DNA from: an uncultured Ilumatobacter sp.
GTDB lineage: Bacteria; Actinomycetota; Acidimicrobiia; Acidimicrobiales; Ilumatobacteraceae
Length of the DNA: 64,000 nucleotides
Direction: 5' to 3'
Assembly (NCBI GenBank): GCA_905182555.1
Contig: CAJJBX010000013.1
Coordinates: 1 to 64,000, forward strand
In this document: piece by piece, positions 9,283 through 18,563 of the stretch
How positions within the stretch are numbered: the stretch's first letter is position 1
Layout: the number at the start of each line of letters is the position of its first letter
The notes under the pieces: model-generated
Seen by the model: the letters and a program-made list of their open reading frames with translations, nothing else
Database searches by the model: none
Told to the model about the DNA's origin: nothing
Position numbers and translations under genes: made by a program

Positions 9283-11499
9283 ATGAGCAACAACGGCGAA
9301 GCAACGGTCATTAACGACCGATACGAGATCCACAAGCGGATCGGACGCGGCGGAATGGCCGACGTCTTCTCTGCGCGCGACCTGTTGCTCGATCGCCAGG
9401 TCGCCATGAAGGTGCTCTTCCCCCAGTTCGCCACCGACGAAAACTTCGTCGAGCGGTTCCGTCGAGAAGCGCAATCGGCCGCCAATCTGTCACACCCGAA
9501 CATCGTCAGCGTCTACGACTGGGGCAAGTTCGAAGGCACGTACTTCATTGCAATGGAAGAGGTGCAGGGTCGCACGCTCGCCGACATCTTGAAGGCAAAC
9601 AAGCAGCTCACCGCCAGGCAGGCAGCCGAAATTGCCAGCGAAGTCGCCGCAGCGCTCGGCTTCGCGGACGACGGCGCCGTGGCCCACCGCGACATCAAGC
9701 CGGCCAACATCTTGATCGGGTCCAACGGCCAGGTGAAAGTCGCCGACTTTGGCATTGCTCGTGCAATGAACGCTCCGACCGAGGCCAACCTCACACAGGT
9801 TGGTTCGGTCATGGGCACAGCCACCTACTTCTCGCCAGAGCAGGCTCAAGGCGCTCAGCCCGACCCGCGCAGCGATCTGTATTCACTCGGCATCGTCATG
9901 TACGAAATGGTCAGTGGTCGGCCGCCGTTTACCGGCGAGAATCCGGTGAGCATTGCCTACAAACAGGTGCACGACGCACCGCAGCCGCTCGTCCAGCTGA
10001 TTGCTGACGTACCGCGAGCATTCGAGGCAATCGTGGCGAAGCTGCTCGCCAAAGATCCCAAGCTGCGCTATCCGAGTGCTGGCGCATTGCGTGACGACCT
10101 CCGCAGATTCCGCAACGACGAGCCGGTTCTGGCACTGACGGCTGCAGCCTCTGCCCAAGGCGTCGACATGCCCGTCGCCGACAGCACAGTTGCCGACAGT
10201 GCAGTTGCCGACGCACTCGGGGCAACCACGATCAACCCAAGCGTCGCACCCCGCATCCCACCGGTCCAACCGCGCGCTGGTGGCGTTCCGCAGGCAGGAA
10301 TGTACGAAGCTGGCTATCCGCCGGGCGCCTCACCTGACGCTGCTTACTACGACTCCGACGGATCCCGAACCGGCTGGTATGCCCTGGCCGCCTTTGTTGC
10401 GCTGATCGTCTTGGTCATCGGCGGCGTTTTGCTCTTCCAGTCGTTGAACACCGAAGAGCAGGCCATCGACGAGCCGCAGCAGGTCACTCTCGCCAACTAT
10501 TCCAATCGGCCCAGAGCCGATGTCGTGGCCGAACTTGATGGGCTCGGCCTTGCGTTCAGAACACAATCCGAAGAAAACGGCGACTTCGCTATCGACTTTG
10601 TCATCCGCACTGCACCGCCGGCTGGAACGGTGATGATCGAGGGCCAAGAAGTCGTGGTGTTCTTTAACCCCGATCCACAGGTCAGCCCGATCCCGAATGT
10701 CGTCGGCATCTCGCTCGAAGACGCCCGCCTCACACTCGAAGCAGCCGGATTCAGTGTTGGCACAATCATGGTCGAACAGACCGATCAGGTCGGCGAAAAC
10801 ACCGTGCTCAGCATGACCCCGCCTGCCCAGACCCAGACCAACAGCGGCACCGTCGTCGACCTCGTGGTTGCCGGGCCGCCCGAAGGCGTGTCTGTCCCAG
10901 GGTTCCTCGTCGGCCAGACCGAGCAGGCTGCGTTGGACGTCTTGCAGGGCGAGCCTTATGGCTTCGTAGTCGAAATCATCCGTCAGTCAAGCGCAACGAT
11001 TGATGCGGGCACCGTCATCGAGTTGTCACCCGGCGCCGGTTCGCTCATCCCCCGTGGCGGCAACATTGCAATGACCGTGTCGGACGGCCCCGAACAGATC
11101 ACCGTGCCTCCCGTCGTCGGCCAGACCGAGGGTCGGGCACGCAACGAACTGACGGGTCGCGGTCTGGTCGTCACCGTCGAGTACGTCGATGTAGCCGCCG
11201 GCAATCCTGACGACGGTCGGGTGCAGTCACAGAGCCTCGAGCCTGGCAGCCTGACCGATCCCGGCACTCAGATCAGCCTCGTTGTCGGCCGTTCACTTGA
11301 CACCGTTCCGACGCTCCCGGCGACCACTCTGCCTCCAGCCACAACGGTTCCTTCGGCCACGACCGTCGTCCCAGCGACCACCACGACGCCCGTCACGACA
11401 ACGACGACAGCAACAACCGCTATGCCAACGACGACAGCGCCGACAGCTTCGACAGCACCCATCGCGACAATCGCATCAATCGCATCAATCGCGCCGTAA
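9283..11499 (+). CDS. pknB: Ser/Thr protein kinase with PASTA domains (PknB-like)
   Basis: Kinase motifs GRGGMADVFSARDLLLDRQVAMKVLF, HRDIKPANILI, DFGIARAM; TM; PASTA repeats (IPNVVGISLEDARLTLEAAGF..., VPPVVGQTEGRARNELTGRGL...). Confidence 0.95.
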   Translation: MSNNGEATVINDRYEIHKRIGRGGMADVFSARDLLLDRQVAMKVLFPQFATDENFVERFRREAQSAANLSHPNIVSVYDWGKFEGTYFIAMEEVQGRTLADILKANKQLTARQAAEIASEVAAALGFADDGAVAHRDIKPANILIGSNGQVKVADFGIARAMNAPTEANLTQVGSVMGTATYFSPEQAQGAQPDPRSDLYSLGIVMYEMVSGRPPFTGENPVSIAYKQVHDAPQPLVQLIADVPRAFEAIVAKLLAKDPKLRYPSAGALRDDLRRFRNDEPVLALTAAASAQGVDMPVADSTVADSAVADALGATTINPSVAPRIPPVQPRAGGVPQAGMYEAGYPPGASPDAAYYDSDGSRTGWYALAAFVALIVLVIGGVLLFQSLNTEEQAIDEPQQVTLANYSNRPRADVVAELDGLGLAFRTQSEENGDFAIDFVIRTAPPAGTVMIEGQEVVVFFNPDPQVSPIPNVVGISLEDARLTLEAAGFSVGTIMVEQTDQVGENTVLSMTPPAQTQTNSGTVVDLVVAGPPEGVSVPGFLVGQTEQAALDVLQGEPYGFVVEIIRQSSATIDAGTVIELSPGAGSLIPRGGNIAMTVSDGPEQITVPPVVGQTEGRARNELTGRGLVVTVEYVDVAAGNPDDGRVQSQSLEPGSLTDPGTQISLVVGRSLDTVPTLPATTLPPATTVPSATTVVPATTTTPVTTTTTATTAMPTTTAPTASTAPIATIASIASIAP

Positions 11500-11568
11500 C
11501 CGCACTCCATTTCGATTCGCGATGGAATCGACCAGGTGACTCGAACAGCGGGACGCCATACTGGCTGG

Positions 11569-12153
11569 GTGCCACGCATCTTGGTGATCGACAGCTACGA
11601 CAGCTTCGTCTACAACCTCGTCCAATACCTGGGTGAGTTGGGTGGCGACCCAATCGTTGTACGCAACGACGAAATCACCGTCGACGATGCAATCGCACTC
11701 GATCCCGATGGCGTGCTGCTCTCGCCCGGCCCAGGGCGCCCTGAAGACGGCGGCATCATCTGTGAGGCCATTCCTGCGTTCGCTGCCGCGGGCACACCAA
11801 TATTCGGTGTTTGCCTCGGGCACCAGGCAATCGGTCACGTCTTCGGAGCATCAGTCGTTGGCGCTCCCGAACTCATGCACGGTAAGACCTCGCAGATCAA
11901 CCACGACGCTGTCGGCGTTTTTGCTGGCCTCCCGTCACCGCTGACCGCCACCCGTTACCACTCGCTGACACTCGATCCTGACACGATTCCCGACACCCTG
12001 GCAATCACCGCACGCAGTGCCGATGGTGTCGTGATGGGGGTACGCCACCGCACCCTCGACATCGAAGGTGTGCAGTTTCACCCCGAGTCGATTCTCACCG
12101 GGCAAGGCCACGACCTGGTCAAAAATTTCCTGGCGCGCTGCACATCTGCCTGA
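11569..12153 (+). CDS. glutamine amidotransferase component (TrpG/PabA family)
   Basis: RILVIDSYDSFVYNLVQYLGELG, LSPGPGRPEDGG, PIFGVCLGHQAIG, VQFHPESILTGQGHDLVKNF. Confidence 0.92.
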   Translation: MPRILVIDSYDSFVYNLVQYLGELGGDPIVVRNDEITVDDAIALDPDGVLLSPGPGRPEDGGIICEAIPAFAAAGTPIFGVCLGHQAIGHVFGASVVGAPELMHGKTSQINHDAVGVFAGLPSPLTATRYHSLTLDPDTIPDTLAITARSADGVVMGVRHRTLDIEGVQFHPESILTGQGHDLVKNFLARCTSA

Positions 12154-12241
12154 AACCCAACACTAAGAATTGCGCGGTTGCCGCGACAGTTTCGCGATCT
12201 TGTTCTCTGCGGGCGCGTTCATGCCCTATGCTCTTTACTCG

Positions 12242-12559
12242 ATGGCACCTCCGAAGCGAAAAACAGGTGGCGGTCGAGTCACAGAGAAGGGCACTCGCCC
12301 CGGCGATCGTTCTGCACAACGTTCGAACTCACCGCACAGCGACCCCGAGGTCGCTGCATCATCGCGCTATACGCCAAAGGCGAAGCGCCAGCAGTTGATC
12401 CCACCAAACTGGATTCCGGTCATCATGCTCGTGCTGCTGATCGGTGGCGGTTTGCTGATCATGGCTCGCTACTTGATCTTCACTGAGAGCAACTGGCCGA
12501 CCCTCGCTGGGTTGATTGCCATTCTTGGTGGGCTGTACACAGCCACCAAGTGGCAATAG
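12242..12559 (+). CDS. crgA: CrgA-like cell division protein
   Basis: SRYTPKAKRQQLIPPNWIPVIMLVLLIGGGLLIMARYL...NWPTLAGLIAILGGLYTATKWQ: two TM segments, terminal KW motif; next to trpG and pknB as in other actinobacteria. Confidence 0.85.
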   Translation: MAPPKRKTGGGRVTEKGTRPGDRSAQRSNSPHSDPEVAASSRYTPKAKRQQLIPPNWIPVIMLVLLIGGGLLIMARYLIFTESNWPTLAGLIAILGGLYTATKWQ

Positions 12560-12600
12560 CGCTGCACTGAACCACCGCCGATTCCGGCCGAGTTCCACCC

Positions 12601-12662
12601 TGTGGGAAACCGGTGTGACCGTTGGCGAACAGGCGTGTACTTATCCACAGTCCTGTGGATAG
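12601..12662. promoter_or_regulatory. DnaA-box-like cluster
   Basis: TTATCCACA (12641-12649, matches TTWTNCACA); inverted TGTGGATAG (12654-12662) and TGTGGGAAA (12601-12609), one mismatch each. Confidence 0.5.
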
Positions 12663-12719
12663 TGCAGGCGTATTGCCACTTTATTCGTCACTTCTAGCGT
12701 GGAATTCAGCCCGTCACGC

Positions 12720-12986
12720 TCAGTCGTAGAGCGGAGCCACTTCGACCATGTCTTCGAGACAATGTCGAGGCGGAGGCGGATCTTCGTCAGGCGCCATCGT
12801 CATTTTGAGCTCAACACCGCAGCTGTCGCAGCGGTACTTTCGGCTCACCTTGCGCATCTCACCCGTCGGTAATGGCTCGGGTGGAAGCTGTGTCATCGAA
12901 TACAACATTGCAATGCCACTTTTCCACAGGACGAATCCGAAGAAAACCCCGAATCCCACCCAGATGACTGTCGAGAAGGCCGGCAT
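12720..12986 (-). CDS. small membrane-anchored zinc-ribbon protein
   Basis: MPAFSTVIWVGFGVFFGFVLWKSGIAMLYSM (TM) followed by YRCDSCGVELKMTMAPDEDPPPPRHC. Confidence 0.65.
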   Translation of the reverse strand: MPAFSTVIWVGFGVFFGFVLWKSGIAMLYSMTQLPPEPLPTGEMRKVSRKYRCDSCGVELKMTMAPDEDPPPPRHCLEDMVEVAPLYD

Positions 12987-13063
12987 GGCCCTCAGGGTAT
13001 CGGCCTCGGCAGCACCACTTCACTCGCGTCCGACGTTGCGCCCACTGCAAGAAGTGGGCACGA

Positions 13064-13930
13064 TTGGCCACAATGAAGTGGCCGACATGGGAACAGGCAG
13101 CAATCGCAGCGGTCCTCAGCGGCGTTGTTGCGCTCGTCCTCAGACGACGCCGGTCTCTTGACCACCCTGGGCAGTTCACCGAGCAACTGACCGTCGAGTT
13201 CGCGTTGATCTCGGCGCTCTACGCCGTCTGGCGCGTCGCTCGAAAATTGCCGCTCGCCCAAGACGACGGCGCGATCGAGCGAGCCCGGTCGATCGTTGAT
13301 TTCCAAGAAGCGATCTTCTTGCCGACCGAACTCTCGCTCCAGCAGTTCATCTTGCGCAATGACTGGCTCGGTTGGCCGACCACGCTTTACTACGCAGTAC
13401 TGCACGTCCCCGCCCTGATCGCCTTTCTCGTCTGGCTGTTCGTGTTCCATCGCCCCCACTTCGCCCACTGGCGGAACGGCCTCGTCTTTCTCACCGGGAT
13501 GTGCCTCGTCATCCGGTTCTGGCGTGTCGCTCCGCCACGGTTCCTCGCAGACCTCGGCTACGAAGATCTGTCGGAACGATTCGGACCGTCGATCTACGGC
13601 CCCGTTGGTACCGGTGTCTCTGACCAATTCGCCGCAATGCCTTCGATCCATGTTGGTTGGGCTGCCGTGGTGTCGCTCGGCATTTTTGCCGTGAGCACCA
13701 GCCGGTGGCGATGGCTTTTTCTGCTGCACATGATCATCACGATCATCGTCGTGTCAGCCTCAGGCAACCACTGGTGGCTGGACGGCATCGTCGCCATCGG
13801 CCTGCTCGTGGCCGGCCTCTGGCTCGATACGTTCATTCGCTTGCGTGTCGCCCGACGCGGCGAGCCCGCACCGACCAACAACGATCAGCGGATCGCTCGG
13901 TCCGAACGCGACGTGTCCTCGATTTCCTGA
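13064..13930 (+). CDS. PAP2-superfamily membrane phosphatase
   Basis: Polytopic; SMPSIHVGWAAVVSLGIF-type segment (AAMPSIHVGWA) and SGNHWWLDGIVAIG. Confidence 0.82.
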   Translation: MATMKWPTWEQAAIAAVLSGVVALVLRRRRSLDHPGQFTEQLTVEFALISALYAVWRVARKLPLAQDDGAIERARSIVDFQEAIFLPTELSLQQFILRNDWLGWPTTLYYAVLHVPALIAFLVWLFVFHRPHFAHWRNGLVFLTGMCLVIRFWRVAPPRFLADLGYEDLSERFGPSIYGPVGTGVSDQFAAMPSIHVGWAAVVSLGIFAVSTSRWRWLFLLHMIITIIVVSASGNHWWLDGIVAIGLLVAGLWLDTFIRLRVARRGEPAPTNNDQRIARSERDVSSIS

Positions 13931-14370
13931 CCGGCGGCGACCAACAGATCGAGCACACGCTGCATGTCGGCAATATCGACGTCGTCGAGATGCACAGCAA
14001 ACAGGGCCTGTAGCGAGCGTCGGTACGTGACCGACATTTCGCGCCACAAGCGGCGCCCGGTCTTGGTCAGCTCCACGTCGACAGCACGGTGGTCGTTGGC
14101 GTCGACATATTTGTGGCGCGCGATCCAGCCCTCTTCTTCGAGTCGATCGAGGCGACGGCTCACGCTCGAGGGCGGCAACCGCATGTCAGACGACACGTCG
14201 AGCGGGCGGGCCCGACCACCCAGTCGCTGAAGTGACGCCAAGACGTCGAACCATCCGAGAGAAATATCCCACTCGGCACGGAGTTCGTCGTCGATGTTCC
14301 GTTCGATTTCACCAACGAGCGCCTGCATGCCTCGCCAGACGCCAACGCGGACGTTGTCAAGGCGTGCCAT
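13885..14370 (-). CDS. MarR-family transcriptional regulator
   Basis: LRAEWDISLGWFDVLASLQRLGGRARPLDVSSDMRLPPSSVSRRLDRLEEEGWIARHKYVDANDHRAVDVELTKTGRRLW. Confidence 0.88.
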   Translation of the reverse strand: MARLDNVRVGVWRGMQALVGEIERNIDDELRAEWDISLGWFDVLASLQRLGGRARPLDVSSDMRLPPSSVSRRLDRLEEEGWIARHKYVDANDHRAVDVELTKTGRRLWREMSVTYRRSLQALFAVHLDDVDIADMQRVLDLLVAAGQEIEDTSRSDRAIR

Positions 14371-14376
14371 GCTCGA

Positions 14377-15633
14377 TCAGCCCGTAGCGCGGATCGCAGC
14401 GGCGAACGCCGTGGTCGCCTCTTGAATCTCGTCAGAGGTCACCGTGAGCGGCGGCATCCAGCGGATGGTGCGCTTGCGGGTGCCTGCGGTCATCAGGATC
14501 ACTTTGCCCTCGGTGAGGCAGTGTTCGACAATCGCTGAAGCGCGGTCGGCCGAGTCGAACTCACACGCGACCATGAGTCCGCGGCCCCGGACATGGAGCA
14601 TCGAATCATCCAGTTGCTGGAAGTCTCGAAGCGAGTCGGTCAGCTGCGTACCACGTGCCAACACGTTGTCGAGGAAGCCGGGTTCGGTCAGCACATCGAA
14701 CGTTGCCAGAGCAGCCGCGCAGCCAAGCGGCGTTCCATTGGACGAACCGCCATGGCTCCCGGGGATCCATTTATCGTCATGAACGCGACGAGTACCGAGC
14801 GCGGCGAATGGGAATCCGGACGCGATCCCCTTCGACATGCAGATGACGTCTGGCTCAATGTCGTGCTCCTCGATGGCGAACATCTTGCCCGTTCGACCAA
14901 AACCGCTCTGCGTCTCGTCAACCACGAACAGGATCCCGTTCTCTCGGCAACGCTGATCGAGTCCTTCGATGAATGCCCGCGGGGTAGGGATATAACCGCG
15001 TTCGCCAATGACGGGTTCAATGATGATTGCCGCGACTTCGTGCGCAGGAACCTGCGTCTGGAAGAGCCGATCAAGGCCGCGCAACGCTCGACTGATCTCG
15101 GCTTCCTGGTCGGACGCGTGCGGGTCGGGGAACGGTGCGACAAACACGCCGCTCGGGAAAGGTCCGTACCCCTCGCGATCGATTGCCCGCGACGTCGACA
15201 TCGCCATTGTCAGCAACGTGCGACCGTGGAAGGCGCCATCAAAGGTGATGATGTTTTGGCGATCGGTGGCGTGCTTAGCAAGCTTCACCGCAGCCTCAAG
15301 GATGTCGTCGCTTGAGTTGCTAAAGAAGAACGTATCAATCGAGTCCGGCGTCAGCTCGGCCAGCCGGGCCGCCACAGGCTCAAGAAGATCATGGGTATAA
15401 ATGTTTGCCTGCGCGTGCACGAATCGCTGCGCCTGGTCAGCAATTGCTTGCACGACCTTCGGGTGACAGTGACCCGTCGATGCCGCAGCAATGCCCGCCG
15501 TGAAGTCGAGGTAGGCGGTGTCGTTCACGTCGTAGACGCGACAACCGAGGCCACGTACGACTTGAAGATCGGTGACCTTCGACCAAACATTCGAGAGATT
15601 CGAATTCGATTCTGACACCGTTGAGGAGGTCAT
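14377..15633 (-). CDS. class III (aspartate) aminotransferase family protein
   Basis: DFTAGIAAASTGHCHPKVVQAI, ITFDGAFHGRTLLTMAMS, VVDETQSGFGRTGKMFAIEEHDIEPDVICMSKGIASGFPFAA. Confidence 0.9.
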   Translation of the reverse strand: MTSSTVSESNSNLSNVWSKVTDLQVVRGLGCRVYDVNDTAYLDFTAGIAAASTGHCHPKVVQAIADQAQRFVHAQANIYTHDLLEPVAARLAELTPDSIDTFFFSNSSDDILEAAVKLAKHATDRQNIITFDGAFHGRTLLTMAMSTSRAIDREGYGPFPSGVFVAPFPDPHASDQEAEISRALRGLDRLFQTQVPAHEVAAIIIEPVIGERGYIPTPRAFIEGLDQRCRENGILFVVDETQSGFGRTGKMFAIEEHDIEPDVICMSKGIASGFPFAALGTRRVHDDKWIPGSHGGSSNGTPLGCAAALATFDVLTEPGFLDNVLARGTQLTDSLRDFQQLDDSMLHVRGRGLMVACEFDSADRASAIVEHCLTEGKVILMTAGTRKRTIRWMPPLTVTSDEIQEATTAFAAAIRATG

Positions 15634-15747
15634 GAGCGAGAGCCTACGGGAGCCCGGCAGACCCCGTGGCCATCACTCCCAGCCCAGACCGCCAGCCCAG
15701 ACCGCCAGCCCGGGCAACGACCACATACGGTGAGCTACCGTTGTCCA

Positions 15748-16071
15748 ATGAGCACAACACCAGCAGGTTGGACCTTCACTGATGGCCAAGCAATGGACTG
15801 GCAGGTGCTGGGTGAAGGCGTCGCCATGAAATCGCTCGGCGCCGCTGACGGCAGAATGATCGCCACCTTCAAATTCGACGCCGGCTATGTCGGCGGGGTC
15901 CACCATCACGAAGAACCCGAGTTCAGCTACATCCTCGAAGGCTCGATGGTGTCCCAAGGCGTCCAGATGGAAGTCGGCCACGCCTACGCCGTTGAAGCCG
16001 GCACGACCCACGACGACTTCCGCACCGACAACGGCTGCACCCTCGTGAGCGTCTTCAAGATTCCCGGCTGA
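15748..16071 (+). CDS. cupin-domain protein
   Basis: YVGGVHHHEEPEFSYILEGSMVSQGVQMEVGHAYAVEAGTTHDDF. Confidence 0.78.
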   Translation: MSTTPAGWTFTDGQAMDWQVLGEGVAMKSLGAADGRMIATFKFDAGYVGGVHHHEEPEFSYILEGSMVSQGVQMEVGHAYAVEAGTTHDDFRTDNGCTLVSVFKIPG

Positions 16072-16105
16072 CCGGTCACACTGTGTCAGGCACAGTGTGA
16101 CCGGT
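16071..16105. repeat. perfect 15-bp inverted repeat with 5-nt loop between convergent genes
   Basis: ACCGGTCACACTGTG-TCAGG-CACAGTGTGACCGGT, read directly. Confidence 0.95.
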
Positions 16106-16110
16106 TCCGC

Positions 16111-18447
16111 TCAGGCCGCGGGTTCGAAAGCCACCGCTACAACGTCGGCGTACGTCGATGCGATGTGGAAGGTCATGTCGGCCTTGATGTTGTCCGGCAC
16201 GTCCTCGAGATCCTTCTCGTTGCGCTTCGGCAGCACGATCTCGGTGAGGCCCAAACGGTGTGCAGCGAGCACTTTCTGCTTCAGCCCACCAATCGGGAGC
16301 ACCTGACCTTGGAGGTTGATCTCACCGGTCATCCCGACCGTCGGCTTCACGGCTCTACCCGACAGCAGCGAGACGAGTGCCGTGGTCATGGTGATCCCGG
16401 CTGACGGACCGTCCTTCGGGATGGCGCCGGCCGGCACATGGACGTGGAACCGCTGGCGCATCGAATCAGGATCGAGGCCAAGTTCGTCCGCATGGGAGCG
16501 CACGTAGTTGAGCGCGATCTGCGCCGACTCCTTCATCACATCGCCGAGTTGGCCGGTGAGCGTGAGCCCCGGTTCGCTGTCGGGCCCGGTGGGGAACGCC
16601 GTGGTCTCGATGAACAGCACGTCGCCGCCGGCACCGGTGACAGCAAGGCCAGTCGCAACGCCAGCGGTGTTGGTGCGGGCAGTGACTTCGTCATCCACCT
16701 TGCGGCGACCAATCCAGTCGGTCAGCTCATCGACAACGATGTTCACCGGCGTATCCGTGCCGGTGGCGACCTTCGAGGTCACCTTGCGGACCAACCGACC
16801 GAGTTCGCGTTCGAGTGAGCGAACACCGGCTTCGCGAGTCCATCCGGAGATGATTTCGTTGATCACGACATCGTCAACGACCACTTCGTCCAGCTGTAGA
16901 CCAGACCGCTCGATCTGGCGGGGCAGCAGGTAACGGCGAGCAATAAACGACTTCTCAGCCTCGGTGTAACCATCGAGCCGCACGATGTCCATGCGATCGA
17001 GCAGCGGGGCGGGAATGGTGTCGAGAACGTTGGCAGTGGCAATGAAGACGACTTCGGAGAGGTCGAGATCGACCTCCAGGTAGTGGTCGCGGAACGTGTG
17101 GTTCTGCGCCGGATCGAGCACTTCGAGCAGTGCAGCGGTTGGGTCGCCCGACCAGCCGCCGGCCGCCATCTTGTCGACCTCGTCGAGCAGAATGACTGGG
17201 TTCATCGTCTTGGCTTCTTGCAGTGCACGGACAATGCGACCCGGCTGCGAGCCAACGTAGGTGCGCCGGTGGCCACGGATTTCCGACTCGTCGCGCACAC
17301 CGCCGAGGGCCACACGAACAAACTCGCGGCCCATCGCACGAGCAATCGATTCCCCGAGGCTGGTCTTGCCGACGCCGGGAGGCCCAACGAGAGTAATGAC
17401 CGACCCCTGCCCTCGCGCCGAGCGTTCACCGTCGGCATCGACTCGAGCATCGAGACCCCGATCGCGTCGAAGCTTGCGGGTCGCGAGGAACTCGACGATG
17501 CGGTCCTTCACTTCGTCGAGCCCGTAGTGGTCGGCGTCGAGGATGGCTTGGGCGTCGACGAGATCGACGTTGTCGTCGGTGCGCTCGCCCCACGGCATCT
17601 CGAAGATGCGGTCGAGCCAGGTCCGGATCCACGAATGCTCGGGCGACTGCGAACTCATCCGTTCGAAACGGTCGAGTTCTTTGGAAATCGCCGTCTTCAC
17701 CGATTCGGGCGCGTCGAGATCAACGAGCTTGGTGCGGTACTCGTTGGTCACGTCCTCGTCACCCTCACCGAGTTCCTTGCGGATGGCGTTCATCTGTTGA
17801 CGCAGCAGGTACTCGCGTTGCTGCTTGTCCATGCCTTCGCTGACGTCATTGCGAATCGTCTCCGCGACCTGCAACTCGTTGAGGTGATTGCGCGCCCACG
17901 CGTGGATGGCGTCCACGCGGTCGCCGACATCGACAGCACGCAGGACAATGAGACGGTCGCCATCGGCGAACTCGGCCCAAAGCGCAACGGCGTCGGCGAG
18001 CGCTCCTGGGTCCTGCACCGTGCGGAGCAGTTCAGGCAGCCGACGCGAGTTGCGCTTCTCAGCTATTAGTTCAAGCGTGGCGCGCAGCTCGCGGACGGCG
18101 GCATCGGTACTCGATGTCGTCGGACCGTCGATCAGCAGTTCGGCGTCAGCGAGCGAAGCGCTACCTGACTCGGAATGCACCGCGCTGATCCGGGCACGAC
18201 CTTCGACACGCACGATGGCGGCTGCCTCGCCCGTGGGAAGGTTGCCGACGTTGGGTACCCGGGCAACGGCACCCAGCCCCTGTTCGTCGCCGCCGGTCAA
18301 CAGCAGGCGGCCGCCGAAGTCGTCGGTCGCAGCGTGCACGGCGCGGCGCAGCTCATCGGTGGACAGGGTCAACGTGACGGTCGCTCCGGGCAGAACGGCC
18401 GACGGAAGATGCGCAATAGGAAGGCGGGTGGTCGTCGTCGTGGACAT
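16111..18447 (-). CDS. lon: ATP-dependent protease Lon
   Basis: Walker A VGPPGVGKTSLGESIARAMGREFVRVALGGVRDESEIRGHRRTYVGSQPGRI; catalytic Ser region VPAGAIPKDGPSAGITMTTALVSL. Confidence 0.96.
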   Translation of the reverse strand: MSTTTTTRLPIAHLPSAVLPGATVTLTLSTDELRRAVHAATDDFGGRLLLTGGDEQGLGAVARVPNVGNLPTGEAAAIVRVEGRARISAVHSESGSASLADAELLIDGPTTSSTDAAVRELRATLELIAEKRNSRRLPELLRTVQDPGALADAVALWAEFADGDRLIVLRAVDVGDRVDAIHAWARNHLNELQVAETIRNDVSEGMDKQQREYLLRQQMNAIRKELGEGDEDVTNEYRTKLVDLDAPESVKTAISKELDRFERMSSQSPEHSWIRTWLDRIFEMPWGERTDDNVDLVDAQAILDADHYGLDEVKDRIVEFLATRKLRRDRGLDARVDADGERSARGQGSVITLVGPPGVGKTSLGESIARAMGREFVRVALGGVRDESEIRGHRRTYVGSQPGRIVRALQEAKTMNPVILLDEVDKMAAGGWSGDPTAALLEVLDPAQNHTFRDHYLEVDLDLSEVVFIATANVLDTIPAPLLDRMDIVRLDGYTEAEKSFIARRYLLPRQIERSGLQLDEVVVDDVVINEIISGWTREAGVRSLERELGRLVRKVTSKVATGTDTPVNIVVDELTDWIGRRKVDDEVTARTNTAGVATGLAVTGAGGDVLFIETTAFPTGPDSEPGLTLTGQLGDVMKESAQIALNYVRSHADELGLDPDSMRQRFHVHVPAGAIPKDGPSAGITMTTALVSLLSGRAVKPTVGMTGEINLQGQVLPIGGLKQKVLAAHRLGLTEIVLPKRNEKDLEDVPDNIKADMTFHIASTYADVVAVAFEPAA

Positions 18448-18522
18448 GTAGCCACGCTAAGCGCAACAATGCTGAGCGACAACAACTCAAGATTCACACC
18501 GATTTCGGGAATAAGAACACAA

Positions 18523-18558
18523 GAAAGGACATCAGAAAGGACATCAGAAAGGACATCA
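18523..18558 (+). repeat. 3 x 12-bp tandem repeat
   Basis: GAAAGGACATCA three times, between divergent lon and 18564 ORF. Confidence 0.9.
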
Positions 18559-18563
18559 GAGGT

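Noticed and set aside
15680-15712. Direct repeat CCAGCCCAGACCG x2 upstream of the cupin gene
   Set aside because: Short two-copy duplication in GC-rich intergenic sequence; no other supporting signal
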